DNA of 64,000 nucleotides, taken from Pardosa pseudoannulata (taxonomy: Eukaryota > Arthropoda > Arachnida > Araneae > Lycosidae). Where the stretch lies: positions 56,435,017 through 56,499,016 of the forward strand of contig CM063503.1 in NCBI GenBank assembly GCA_032207245.1. The letters are read 5' to 3'. The notes under the pieces were generated by a model that was not told the DNA's origin, searched no databases, and was given only the letters and a program-made list of their open reading frames with translations. The translations under genes were made by a program, and so were the position numbers. Each line of letters starts with the position of its first letter. Position 1 is the stretch's first letter. Of this stretch, positions 34,901 through 47,594 are shown in pieces.

Positions 34901-37900
34901 TATCTATAAAATAAGAACAACTAAATGTTTGGTGAGGGAAACTATTTGCAATTGTTTCCCAAAATGACACTTTGAATATATTATATTATATTATATGAAT
35001 GGTATACTCATATACCTTAAAAAAAAGAAAGAAAGAAAAACTAAGTTATAATAAACAACATAAACAACTTGTATCAGAAAAATTGAAGAAGAGCAGGTGC
35101 TCTACTTTTTAAAATAGTTTTAAAGAATACTCTTGAACATAGCAAACAGACAAATTTCAGTGAATAATTGCTAAATAAATATGCTATAATCTAGGAAAGA
35201 AGTTTTAGATATAGTGTAATACATTTTAAAAGGAAAAACTTTTCTTGAGCATTAACTACACTTGCTATGCTATAATAATTGCTTTTGGTAGTATGCAATT
35301 AGAATATCAAAATATTTGATATTTTTTTAAGAAATACATCCAATGCTTAAAAATTCAAATACATGTAATAATATGGAACTTATACCAATATATGAAACAG
35401 CAAAATTTCGTAAGTTTTAAACATAAATAGTGAAAATTAAGACAGTATTGAAATTAAAATTATCAAAACTAGACATACTTCATACATTTTAAAATAATAG
35501 AACTTAAAAAATCCAAATAAGAAAATACAGTTATTTCTATGGATTAGTATTTTAATTTTTCTGCTCAATGTGTGGAAGATACTATTCAAATTTTAATTAT
35601 TTAACAGCTTTATATCATTACCCTCTGTATGCAAAACATTTTAAACAACAAAATAAATTCTGAATTTTTTTTTCAATTTTATAATTCAGTGGATGAAAGT
35701 GTAAAGCTGCCTTTATTTATTTGTCTGTTAAGAAATTACTCATAGAAACAGACCTCTCTATTGCATATACAAAATTTAGCTAAGCAGTAATGTTTAACAA
35801 GTAAAATTAATGAAGAATTTCAATCTATGTTAAATATTAACATAATTTTAACTGATTTCATTAATTAAAATCATAAAACAAATTTTAAAAAACTGCAAGT
35901 GTTAGGAACTTTATCACTTAAATATAATCTTATTATAAAAGCCAAGTTTTTAACTTGACAGTGAATTGATTGAGTCTGACAAACCAACAAAGTTTTGGGT
36001 TAAAAAACTTAAATTTGAAAGTGTTTAGCATTTATTAAATATTTAATTACAAAGAATATTGTATTAAAATATACAATATCATTTATAAACAATTCTTTTT
36101 CATATAATATATGGAAATCTACTTAAATGTCTACTTAAACTAGAACTTTTTTTAATTATATGATGTATCATCAGAATTATCATTTGCACATTCGCTTAAA
36201 GATTCAAAGTCAGTTTCATTTCTCAAGGTAGCAATCTGTCTGAATACAACTCAAGTACTATTATCTGGCAATGACTGGCAGCAATAATATTAGTTATATT
36301 AAGATTTCTACTAAATAGATATTTTATTATATATAACTTAAATTTTTCACAAGAAGAATACTTTCTTTATTCTGTACTGAGAAGTCATAAAACAATGAAC
36401 ATTCAAAATTATTTACAGTAAATACATTTTTATTATTTAATGAACTTAAAAAGTATTATTCAAAATGTATGTGAATAAGTTCTATATATCTTCCTGCTAC
36501 ATTGCTGAAGAGTTCAAGTATTGCCATCTGGTGGTAATGGGCAATGTATGGTATGCCATGAGAACTTTTTGTTATATAGAGTGAACAGACTGCAATCAAA
36601 AATGGAGATACAATACTAGATGTTACAACAGTCCTAAATACAAAATTTCAACAGCTTAAAGATAAACATTTTTGAGTTATGCATGGCAATGTTAATATAT
36701 ATTATATTGAAATTTTTTGTTATTCAGAATACAATCAAAGTAAGAGGTGAACAACTAAATTCTACAACAGTTGTAAATATAAAATTTAAGTGTTCTAAAG
36801 CTAATCATCTTTAGTTATGTAAGATGCATTTAGATGTCATGCCAAAACTAGTCAAAATTCATTCAGGGATTGTCAAAATAGATATTTAAAGTTTAAAAGT
36901 TTCATACATATATAATGCCAAGACTTACCAAAAGTGATTAATACATGGTTAAATTGGGTATTTCTATTCATATTTGCAAACTGAAATATTTAATGATTTC
37001 AATGCTTTCTGTATTTCATACAAGAAAGTAAAAACAAAATTAATTCCATATGTCAAACACAATACATGCACTGTCAGGTAAAATATTTCTCTTTTGTTTA
37101 AATAAAAGAAATAGCTTGGGTTGTAATTGTTTTATAATTGTATGTACTTATATATAGTGAGTGAATTGTAAATAATTCAAAGACAATTTATTAACTAAAT
37201 AAAATTTAAACACAAAATGGTTTATTTTTTATTAATAATTAAATTTTAATATTTAATTTATGACCTTCATGTAAAAGCAGAGAAAAAAATGTTCAGCAAA
37301 CATTAAAATAATAAATTTCTTGTATTAAGTAGTTTTGAAAAATACATGGAGAAAACTTTTCAATACAAAAAAGTTTTTAAAAAATATAATTTTTTCATTT
37401 TGATAAAATAAAATTAAGAGCAATTTTTAATTTAAAGGAACTGAAAAAGTACCATCAATAGATTATAATTAATTTTAGGTAAATTAAACTAAAAATTGCT
37501 AAAAAAATTAAAAATCACCTTTTACTAACATTTAATTTCTGACATTATTGCAAAGCAGAATAAAAGTTTCTGCAAGTATGAGCTTGAGAAAACATTTTTT
37601 GGTTGAACAAAAAATAATAAATAAAATAAAGCTTAATTTAATTTAAAGGAATTCAAAAATATTATTAACTGACAATAAAAATTAATTCCAGATAAAATAA
37701 TCAAACAAAAAGGATGAAGCATTTGGTTTATTTATTAATAATTACATTTTAATAATATGTAACATCAGTCAATATTTAGAAAGAATAAAAAATGTCAAGC
37801 AGGTAGGAAATGAACAAACCTAATAAATATTTATAGTTAATATAAAAGAATTTTAAATACTATCAACAGATTGTAATAACTAAGATACAACACCTGATTA

Positions 37901-40900
37901 TTCATTAATTTTCAATAATATTTAATTATTGGCATTAAAAGAAAAGCAGTAAAAAATGCTACGCTAATAAAGAAACAATAAATTTATTACAAGTATAGAA
38001 TTTTTAAAAAAATTAGGGGAAGAAGTTTCCAAAAAAAACAGTTTTGGAAAATACGCTTAGATTTGGAGACACAAAAAAATAATAAATAAAAAATAATATT
38101 AATAGTAAACATATTAGAACTTTAAAACAACTTTTTTTAAAGAATTTTCTTATAAAATTTTAATTAAATAAAAGTTACTAACAAAAATGCATCACAATGC
38201 CTTCCTCAAAAGAAATGAAAAATACTCAACAGGTTATAATGAAATAAAAATTAACTTCAGGCATAACAAAATCTGCAAAAAAGAAAATAATTGATATAGC
38301 AAATAAAATTAGGATATCAATATTTCGTAGAAGCCGTTCGTTTAGTATAATAGATTTATTTAAATTGACTTTTTCCATAAAACAGTACATATAATGTAGT
38401 ACCACTCGAAAATAATTAAATCATACCCTATTCCAGCAATATCAGACAAGGTGTTTCCCATTCCAGCAGCTAAAAGATATATAAATTAATGTTATTTATT
38501 TTATCATTATAGGTAAATATATTTTAATACATGTTAAACAAACTAAAGAAATATGAAAACATTCTACATTTACCTACAAAAATGTTTCAAATCAACCAAA
38601 ATTTTAACATTTATCTATTTTAAATTAAAAATTTTAAACACTGTCATTTTGTATGAAAAGGATATCAATGAACTAGAAATAGAAATTATTATAGGAATAA
38701 AGATATCTTACATATTCTAACATAATCTATATATTTTAAAATATGGATATTTATTTAATTTACCCTTCTAATGACATGAATAAATGAAGCACATTTCAAA
38801 AAACAATGACTATGGTATTTCAAAAAACAATGTAATTAATATGGTATTATTTTCTGAAGTTTAACATTGATAGCAAGTAATAATATAGTTAGGTATCACC
38901 CATATTGGATCCATTTATCTCAATGTCAACCTAGGAGGAAAATATATCAATACTACTTTTTGACAATTTTTATTTATAAACTCGGCTTCTAAAGTTGTTC
39001 TAAATTTTAACCATTTTTGAACACAAAAATGCATTAAATATCTTATGTTTTCCAATTTATTTCTACCTTAAAACTCACAAACTAACAAAAAATAAGATAT
39101 AAACAAACTTTACTACATTACAGAAAAGAAAATTCTCTACAGATATATTTTTTCCTTTGTGATAATTGTGTCAGTTAAATGCTTATATATGAGTTCAGAA
39201 ACGTAAACTAAGATTTTTCAAAAATAATTTTTAAATAAATTATTTAGTCAGACATAACTCTGGAGAATTTTCAGTTCTGTTATGGTATAATTTGTTTAAC
39301 CCTTTCAGGAGAAGCATCTTATATACAAGTCACTGAATGAGAAACTAATATGGGAAAGGCAATTTTTTATATATTATTTGATTTTTTAATTTAAACTATT
39401 CTTTTTATTTATACTATTCTTTTTAGTTTATTTCAACAATAATTATTATTGTTTATTGTTAACATTTTAAATAAACTAGGCGGAGTATATGTATTTTAAG
39501 ATACTCATTTGAGGATCTTAAGATGCACCCATATATGAATACACCCACACTGAAAGGGTTATAGAAATTTTTCAATGCATGCTGTCCGTTTATAAAAATA
39601 TTTTTCATATAGGTTAACACTGATTTAGAAGAATCCAGTGTGACCAGTACCTAGTCACCTTGAAAACCATTTAGAAACTCAAGTACAATTTTTAATAATT
39701 TTATATAGTTTATTTCTACTATTTCATATACATATAACTAGTATTTGATTCAAACAAAACATAAAAAAAATTAAGCATTTTAAATTTACTAAGGAAATTT
39801 TAAATAACAATATAAAAACCACACAAATATAAAGCTAAAAGATAACCAAAATAACTACTTCAGGGACTGTCTAGGATGAAAAGGGTGCTAGGCACATGAT
39901 AAAGAAACAATTAATTTGGGTTTTTAACCATTTAACAGTAGATGTGCTTTATAAACCTTAAATTATCATCAGACATAGATAAAATTTATAAATACAGTGG
40001 ACTCTGCTTAATGTGATAAGTTTGGGACACCATGATTTTGATAACAATAAATGATATTCAAAATTAGATAAATTTACCCTCCCCCCTTTATTTATAAGTA
40101 TTTCAAAACATAGTGAAAAAAACACCTTATATTTATGTACTGTATATTATCCTTTGAAAAATAAGAATTGTATACATAATTTTAAAAAAATCATCAATTG
40201 TTGACTGTCTACAATTTTTTCTAAGAAGCTCATTGATAAATTGTTCGTAATCATAATCAACCTGTCATAACAATTTAAAATTTTGATCTTTTGTTTTAAT
40301 GTTAAGTCATTTTGCTTTCAGGCTTTCACATCGACAAGTTGCTTGTAAGCAAGCAAGACATAAAATGTGAATACACTCCTTCTCAGTTCCAATAAGAATT
40401 GCCTTTTGCTTATATGACAACCATTAACAACCAACAGGGTGTGTATATTTGTGAAAAATAACAGGAATGGATAAATCCCACTCCTTTGTCCATTCCCCAT
40501 TTCCCTAGTTTAAAGAGGAGAATTCTCGGAAATTCAAATAACAGTGAAGGGAAAGAAAAGAATGAGTTCCTTCTAAATATATTGTGAATATTCCTTTGCC
40601 AGTTAAAATGAGGTTTGAAAACTGATAACATTAACCGATGTAACGATCACATAAAATGATAATTTTAACATACAAATGAATAGAGAAAATCAGGACTAAC
40701 TGATTTTGATAACAATAAGCAATTGATAACATTAACTGGAGTCTACTATAATATGTTGGTTTTAGCTAATCTCAAAAGCCTTTTCTTGGTGATTTATTAA
40801 TGATTTATATATCATAAACTATATAAATATTTTTTATAAATAGATATAATAATATAAATTCAACATTTGTTTTATTCTTTTGCAATTAAAGTAATTGGTT

Positions 40901-43469
40901 ATTGAAAAAGTACCCACAATTATAAAGTTAATCTTTTACTAAAGAATTTCTTTTTAATTTTCTGATACTTTCATGAAGTCTTTGCTTTCTTGATTAGCCT
41001 ATAAACTCCATAAGTATGAACAAAAAAACTGAAATAATTTTTAGAGTAAACTTGGCATATTCTTATTCATTTGTGAGTTCTGAATGCATAACAAGATTTA
41101 TACATCAAATGCGAGACTTTAAAAAAAAATAAGTACTGTTTTGAAATTTAGTAATTGTAGCTGCTATTTCACGCATATGTACTGAGAACCTGTACCTCTT
41201 GGTTAGCCAAAAATTCCACCATTGAAAATCTTGAAAACTGTGAAACTTGCTTTGACATCCATTTTTTCAATTTGAAAAAATGGAAAAGTGGCTGATATTC
41301 CTCAGTAGGTCAGGGAAATGTATAGAAAAAACATAAGTGATGGAATAGTAAGAAAATGAGTTAGAGTATTTAAAGAGGGCTATATTAATGTAACAAGTGA
41401 TGAACAAAATGAGCAATGATTTATCATTACTGATAACATAGTACAGAAAGTTGATACAAAAGTTCAGGAAAACAAATACTTTATAATTTCCACTTTATCT
41501 TATGAGTTTCCTGATGTTTTAATAAGTATTATTTACAGAACTGTTGAAGAACACTAAATTTATCAGTGACTGATTTCTATGAAGACAGAATTCAAAAGGT
41601 GGTTCTACATTATAACAAATGCTGTAATTATTAGTAGAATTGTTCAAATGCAGAATGAAGTACAGGATTTCATGCAAAATTAAAACTGATAAGAAAAAGT
41701 ATACTTGTGTTTTGAATTTCAAAACGGCACTTACTTAAAAAAATGTCTTGTATATTTTTGTTAATTATTTAAAATCAACATAACTGCTTATAGAAAAAAT
41801 AGTTTGGCACATATATAACCTCAACATATGACAGTAACCTTACCTCTTCCACTAGTAGAAGAGCATAACATATTTCATTCAGTAGTAAACTGTATAAAAG
41901 GCTTGTCAGTAAAATGTAACAAGGGGAACAACTTTCTTACTTTTGCAAACTGAAAAAAATATATAAAACCAGGCTAATTAATAATGAAATAAATAACTCC
42001 AGAATAAAGAAAAATTAACAATTGGACTTTCTTCGCTTCAGAATTTGAAAATAAAAACACTTAAAAAATCAACTATTCTTATAGCTATAAAACTTATAAG
42101 CTTATTTTGTTTTTCTTAAGTTAAACATAATCCAAATGAAACAGAAAAACTCTATATACCAGTGGAGAAATAAGGTCAGTCATATATTTCCATAAACAAA
42201 TGTCTGCAATTTTAATTAAACTTTTTGAAAATTAGACAAGTTTTGAGAATTTTGTTTGTTTAGATCAGGCCTGGTCAGCCTAAAAAGCTCTGCAGGCAGC
42301 ATTAGAAGTGTATCTTAAGCCAGCAGGTCAAACTGAATATATGTGTATATATATATATGAATATCTGAGGGGAAAACTGAAAACAATACATTATTATAAT
42401 AATTTTTATCATTAAATTTCTGTAAATTAATACTAGATTAATTAAAAATTTATAAATATTTATAAATATTTAAAATAATAAATCAATGAAATATGTTTAC
42501 TAAAATAAATGCAATATTTATTTCTGTTATGAATTTCACTATAGATCATAAAAGTTTAGTGTCATTTTGTCATTTCTGGTTTGGATACAAGAATAAATTT
42601 CTACCCACAGATATTTAACAGGAATAGACATTAAAATTAAAATCTGCTTATGATAGAATGCTAAGAAAACCTATCTGCGTTTAAGATTTAACTATTATTA
42701 CATTTAACTATTTTTTTAAAAAGTATTAAAATACTACTTTATTTCTTAAATTCTTTTTCAATATACTTTTTCACAACTAAGAATTTGGTAATTTTTAATC
42801 AGTAGCATCTAAGATTTTTTATAGCTTATAAATAAAAACCTTTGCCTACTTTGATTCCTGTGTAATATTTCAAGATATTGTTAATAGATTATCATTATTA
42901 TTTATTTCAATTATTGAGAGGAATCTGACAAAGTTATTTTTTTAATGAAACTCCTCTAATGACAAATCAATTTTCAAATCCATACGACATTAATAGTATT
43001 ACATTGACATAATGAAAAAGTAGAGAAATCAAAATGTCTATCAATAAATATATGCTACAAATTATTAATTGTAACAAATGTTTATTGGTATTTTCATTCT
43101 TTTATAGCTAATTTTTAAATCTAAAGGAGCCATTATGAAATAATAAGAAGTCCCAACTTAAATTTGAAATACTCATGGGTATAAATAGTATACACTATTC
43201 AGGAAGCAATAATTTAAAAAGAGAAAAAAGTAAAATAGTTTAAATTTTTAAATAGTCAATAGTTTATATAAAGTTAAAAGAAATAAAAGAAGAAAAATCC
43301 TCAGAAAATATCATGCTTGTTACTTATGCCTAGAAAGTATGTTAGGATTACAACAAGTTGGCACTTTAATGGAATTTTAACAGTATAAGTCTTATACAGA
43401 AAATTTGCTGCCTCCACATGTCTAAATTTTATAAGGTTCCTCATATATTGAGATGGGACTAAATTGAAG

Positions 43470-43559
<90 letters not shown>

Positions 43560-46500
43560 AACTGCACAAATTACATAAATATTTAAAATATTTTTTTAGA
43601 TTATATTGTATTTTGTTGTAAGAACAGAAAACTATGTTTTGATAATAAATACATTTTATATAAGTTGTAAATTTCTCACACTAAAGTTTTATTTTAACTT
43701 AAATACTAATAATTACAAAATGCAAATCTTTTCAATAGAATTAAAGAATTTGAACTAATGAAAACAGATAGGAAGTTTTGGGCTTTAAATGAACATATAC
43801 AGAGAAAAAGCTTTCTAATGATAAATATATCAAATAAATAAAGGGTGTTGATTTAATCAGTGATACTAGAAAAAAATCATTTTTATGAATTACAAGCTAA
43901 AAGGACATAAACATAAAACTAAAGATACAAATGAGAAATGTTAATTTGGGGTGCATAAATAAATTATAAAAATACAATCTTGTATAATACCTGCCATAGT
44001 AGATATTCCCAAAGTTATTCCAATTGTAGTATCAATATAATCACCCTGAAATATTGAAAATCAATTTTATAATTGATTCATTTACAGAAATACAAAAATA
44101 TTTGAACATCATTAAAAGTTAATTAAAATTGAATCTAACACATCAAAACATTTTCTTACATTGAAAACTATTTTCGTAAATTTTAAACTAAACAGACATT
44201 TTACATTTTAATGCAGATTTAGACTGAATAAAAACTAATCAGCCAATCAGTTATCATTTTACAATGCTTGGAACTTAGTACTCATATTATTAACTCTTTG
44301 ATTCTCTAGTACTTATGGGATATTGTTTCAGTTCTTATTTTGTTTTCAAAATCATGTCTATAAAAATAAAAATATACAACTTTTATGCAGCACTAACACA
44401 TCTGAAGATATTTATATCAACCATAAATGTATACAACTGAATAATAAAATGTAAATTATTTATATCAATATAAAGCTGGAAAAATATATAAATAATAAAA
44501 TTAAACTTTAACTAAAAACTTTGGGATGAAATAATGTAATTTTGGGGATGGATTTTGTTTAAATATAGGACCCTTTTTGAATACTCTACATCTGTTATGT
44601 GTAATAGCATGTCAGAAGTACACTTGTATTTCTAATCTCTTTGTTTGGTGGACCTCAGCATAGTAAACATTTCCAAGTATCAAAAGCTTGATCTCCTTCT
44701 TTCTAACACTACCAGGGTAAGACAATTTAAAAAGACTCATTTAAAAGTACTCATTTAAGTCCAGCCAGGCTCCTCCCAGGCAAAGATAACCTGAGATAAA
44801 ATTCTTAGTGAGAAAACCTTATCATCTGGGTAAATTATGCTGAGATGTTGCCCACAATTCACTATTAATAATCTTAATTATCTATCAATATAAATGTGTA
44901 AACAGATAACTGTGAAACAGTCCTTTGAAAAGGCAAGGTATCTGTTTTCAATCCCTAACATAGCTACTTCCGAAATTCAAAGGATTTTGTTTCAATCTTA
45001 TGAAAAGCCGGATGAAAGTCTAAATGAACTACTACTGTAAGAAAATTTTTGATTGTTTGCCTGGATCATATACCAAAAATATGAAACAAATTATATTTAA
45101 CAATTCTAATAAATCATCCAAAAACTTATAACATTGCTGTCATCAGAACATGACATCTCACTGTGTGTATGTGTGCTTTTGTTTTCAATGTTTACAAAAT
45201 ATAAATAAAATGAATAAATACTATGGAGTCAGAGTTGATAAAATAAATAAACAGGGCACATAAGGACTATCAAGAAAGTTTTACAAAATACATAGTTTTG
45301 AAATTTCTACGTTCATCAAGCATAACTTAATTCTGTCTTTTGACTGGACACAACATTACAGTTGTGCCAAGTCAGCTGCTTGAACATCTGTTCACAGATT
45401 GATATAGAGGACTTCACATTATGTAACTTTGAACAATTTATACTATAAACATATGTATTAGCTTTGAATGGTTTTAATTGTGCTGTGCTAAAATATTGGG
45501 AAGTAAGAAAATAGCTAATGGCTTAAAAGCCTAATTCCTGGGATTTGTAAAAACAAATAAATGGGACCTTAAGAAAATTTCTAGATAATCTAAACATTTT
45601 TACAATAAACTATTTTGGAATTTCAGGTGTTTTCTATTATTTATACTGCATTGCCAGAAACAGCCATCAGACAGGGCATTAACTGAAATTTTGGTTTGAC
45701 CTACCTTAAGCATAATTATAACATAATCAATATATATGATTGTTTTGAATGGCTTAATTCTAAAAAACAAAGTACTTTAGAAGATTTTTTTTTAAACTTA
45801 GTATTGAGAAAAATTTGTACTTTTGCTCTAAGACAAAATAATATTAAACATAGCTTTCCTCATGCAGATTCAGAAGAAAGCATAACATAAAGTAATATTC
45901 TTTTTCCTTCACTTTTATAAAACAAAAGCTTCATTGAGATTAGAACACAAAACCTCAATAATATCTTTACTTACAGCAAGTATCATGATTAAATTATCAA
46001 GAAATCCAAATCCAATGAAAGGCATAGCACTATGCGCAGCAAGGCCTCGAAGTTGAGAGGATGTTGGAGGAGCAATTTTTCCAGCATCTGTTTGTGAAAA
46101 AAAAAAAGCATGAGTAGGGTAAAAAAAATTTGTTTCGTTTTTAAGGCTAAAATTTAAACCACAAACTATAGTTTTATTGGTATAATTATTAAAACAATTT
46201 CATATCAAACAGTGTTTTCATTCTAAGACTTGAACAAGCTTTTGAACATCTTTCCAGTTTTTTAAACAACTTCCATAACTGTCAAACATTTATAATGGGG
46301 TGTCATTAAATAATTTTTTCACTTATCCATCATTATAACTTTTGATATATTATAAGCATTATTTTCTATATGTGTTTAAAAACAGCACTTATAAATGAAA
46401 CTGTTTAAAGTTATTAATCAGCTATTTGGGCTGAGCTTTGGATAACAGCATGTATAATACAGAAAAAAATACAAAAATAGTTTCTAGCTAGAAACATTAC

Positions 46501-47529
46501 ATAGAATGCTGTAAAAAAAAAAAGTAATAATCATTGATAATACATCATTTTCTCATTTAATAGCCCTGTATCATAGATTATTTTTTAGTTTATGACCATT
46601 ATAAAATCTTAAACTTTAAATAAAACTTTGTTCCTTAATATACAGTTATGAAGCTTTGATATACCTCAATACCTCATTTAGGTATAAATATTACATATGT
46701 CTGGTTTAAAGAACATTAAAATTTAGAAAACAAAGGCAGTTAACTATTGGTGGTTGATTATTTTAAATAGTATCTAGCTTAAATAATCTAATTAAATGAT
46801 TAATTCATAATAAAATATATATGGAAAAACACTTTTTTCTAATAGTGAAATTATCACAATGAGAAATTTATATTTTGGTTTATACAAATAAAATCAATTA
46901 AAATCAAAGGAGAGAAGGTTATACTTTGCACTCTGACTTTATAAGGCAGTTCATGACCAATTTATTGATATTTACAAAGAAATTATCTTTCTTACACTTG
47001 TTATTAAGGGAATGACATGGGCACTACACAATTTATATATGGCATAAATTTAAGAAATTCTAGAAGAAATAACTCTGGATGGTAACTATTTAGACAAGTT
47101 TTCAGAATAACATCACATCTTTTATCATCTTGATAACATCACATCGTTTTCATCTTGATTATTTTTTACTTTTAATTAAAATTTACCATACCCCATTATA
47201 TTTCTTGAATGACCTCAAGAAGCTATAAATCATCTTGTAAATAAACTGTAGAAGGTAAAAGTTTAATTATGAGTAATTTCTTTTAAAACTTATAACAATA
47301 CCTATAATAAGGTAACCTAGCATAATTGAACATTTCTTTTTCATAATAAATCATCAAAAATGGTCTTACTTATTTGATTCTCATTTAATTTATTGAGCTT
47401 TAGCATATTATATATACAACCTCTAAATTGACTTAGACAACTCTGTAGTACAGTAGAGAACCTCAAATATGGAATCTCCAGACCTCAGTAATTCCAACAT
47501 TTAAATACATTGCAAACTTTTTCTTACGT

Positions 47530-47594
<65 letters not shown>

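Noticed and set aside
40318..40631. Short open frames inside the pogo-type element
   Set aside because: They show no HTH or DDE motif; probably chance frames in a non-autonomous element.
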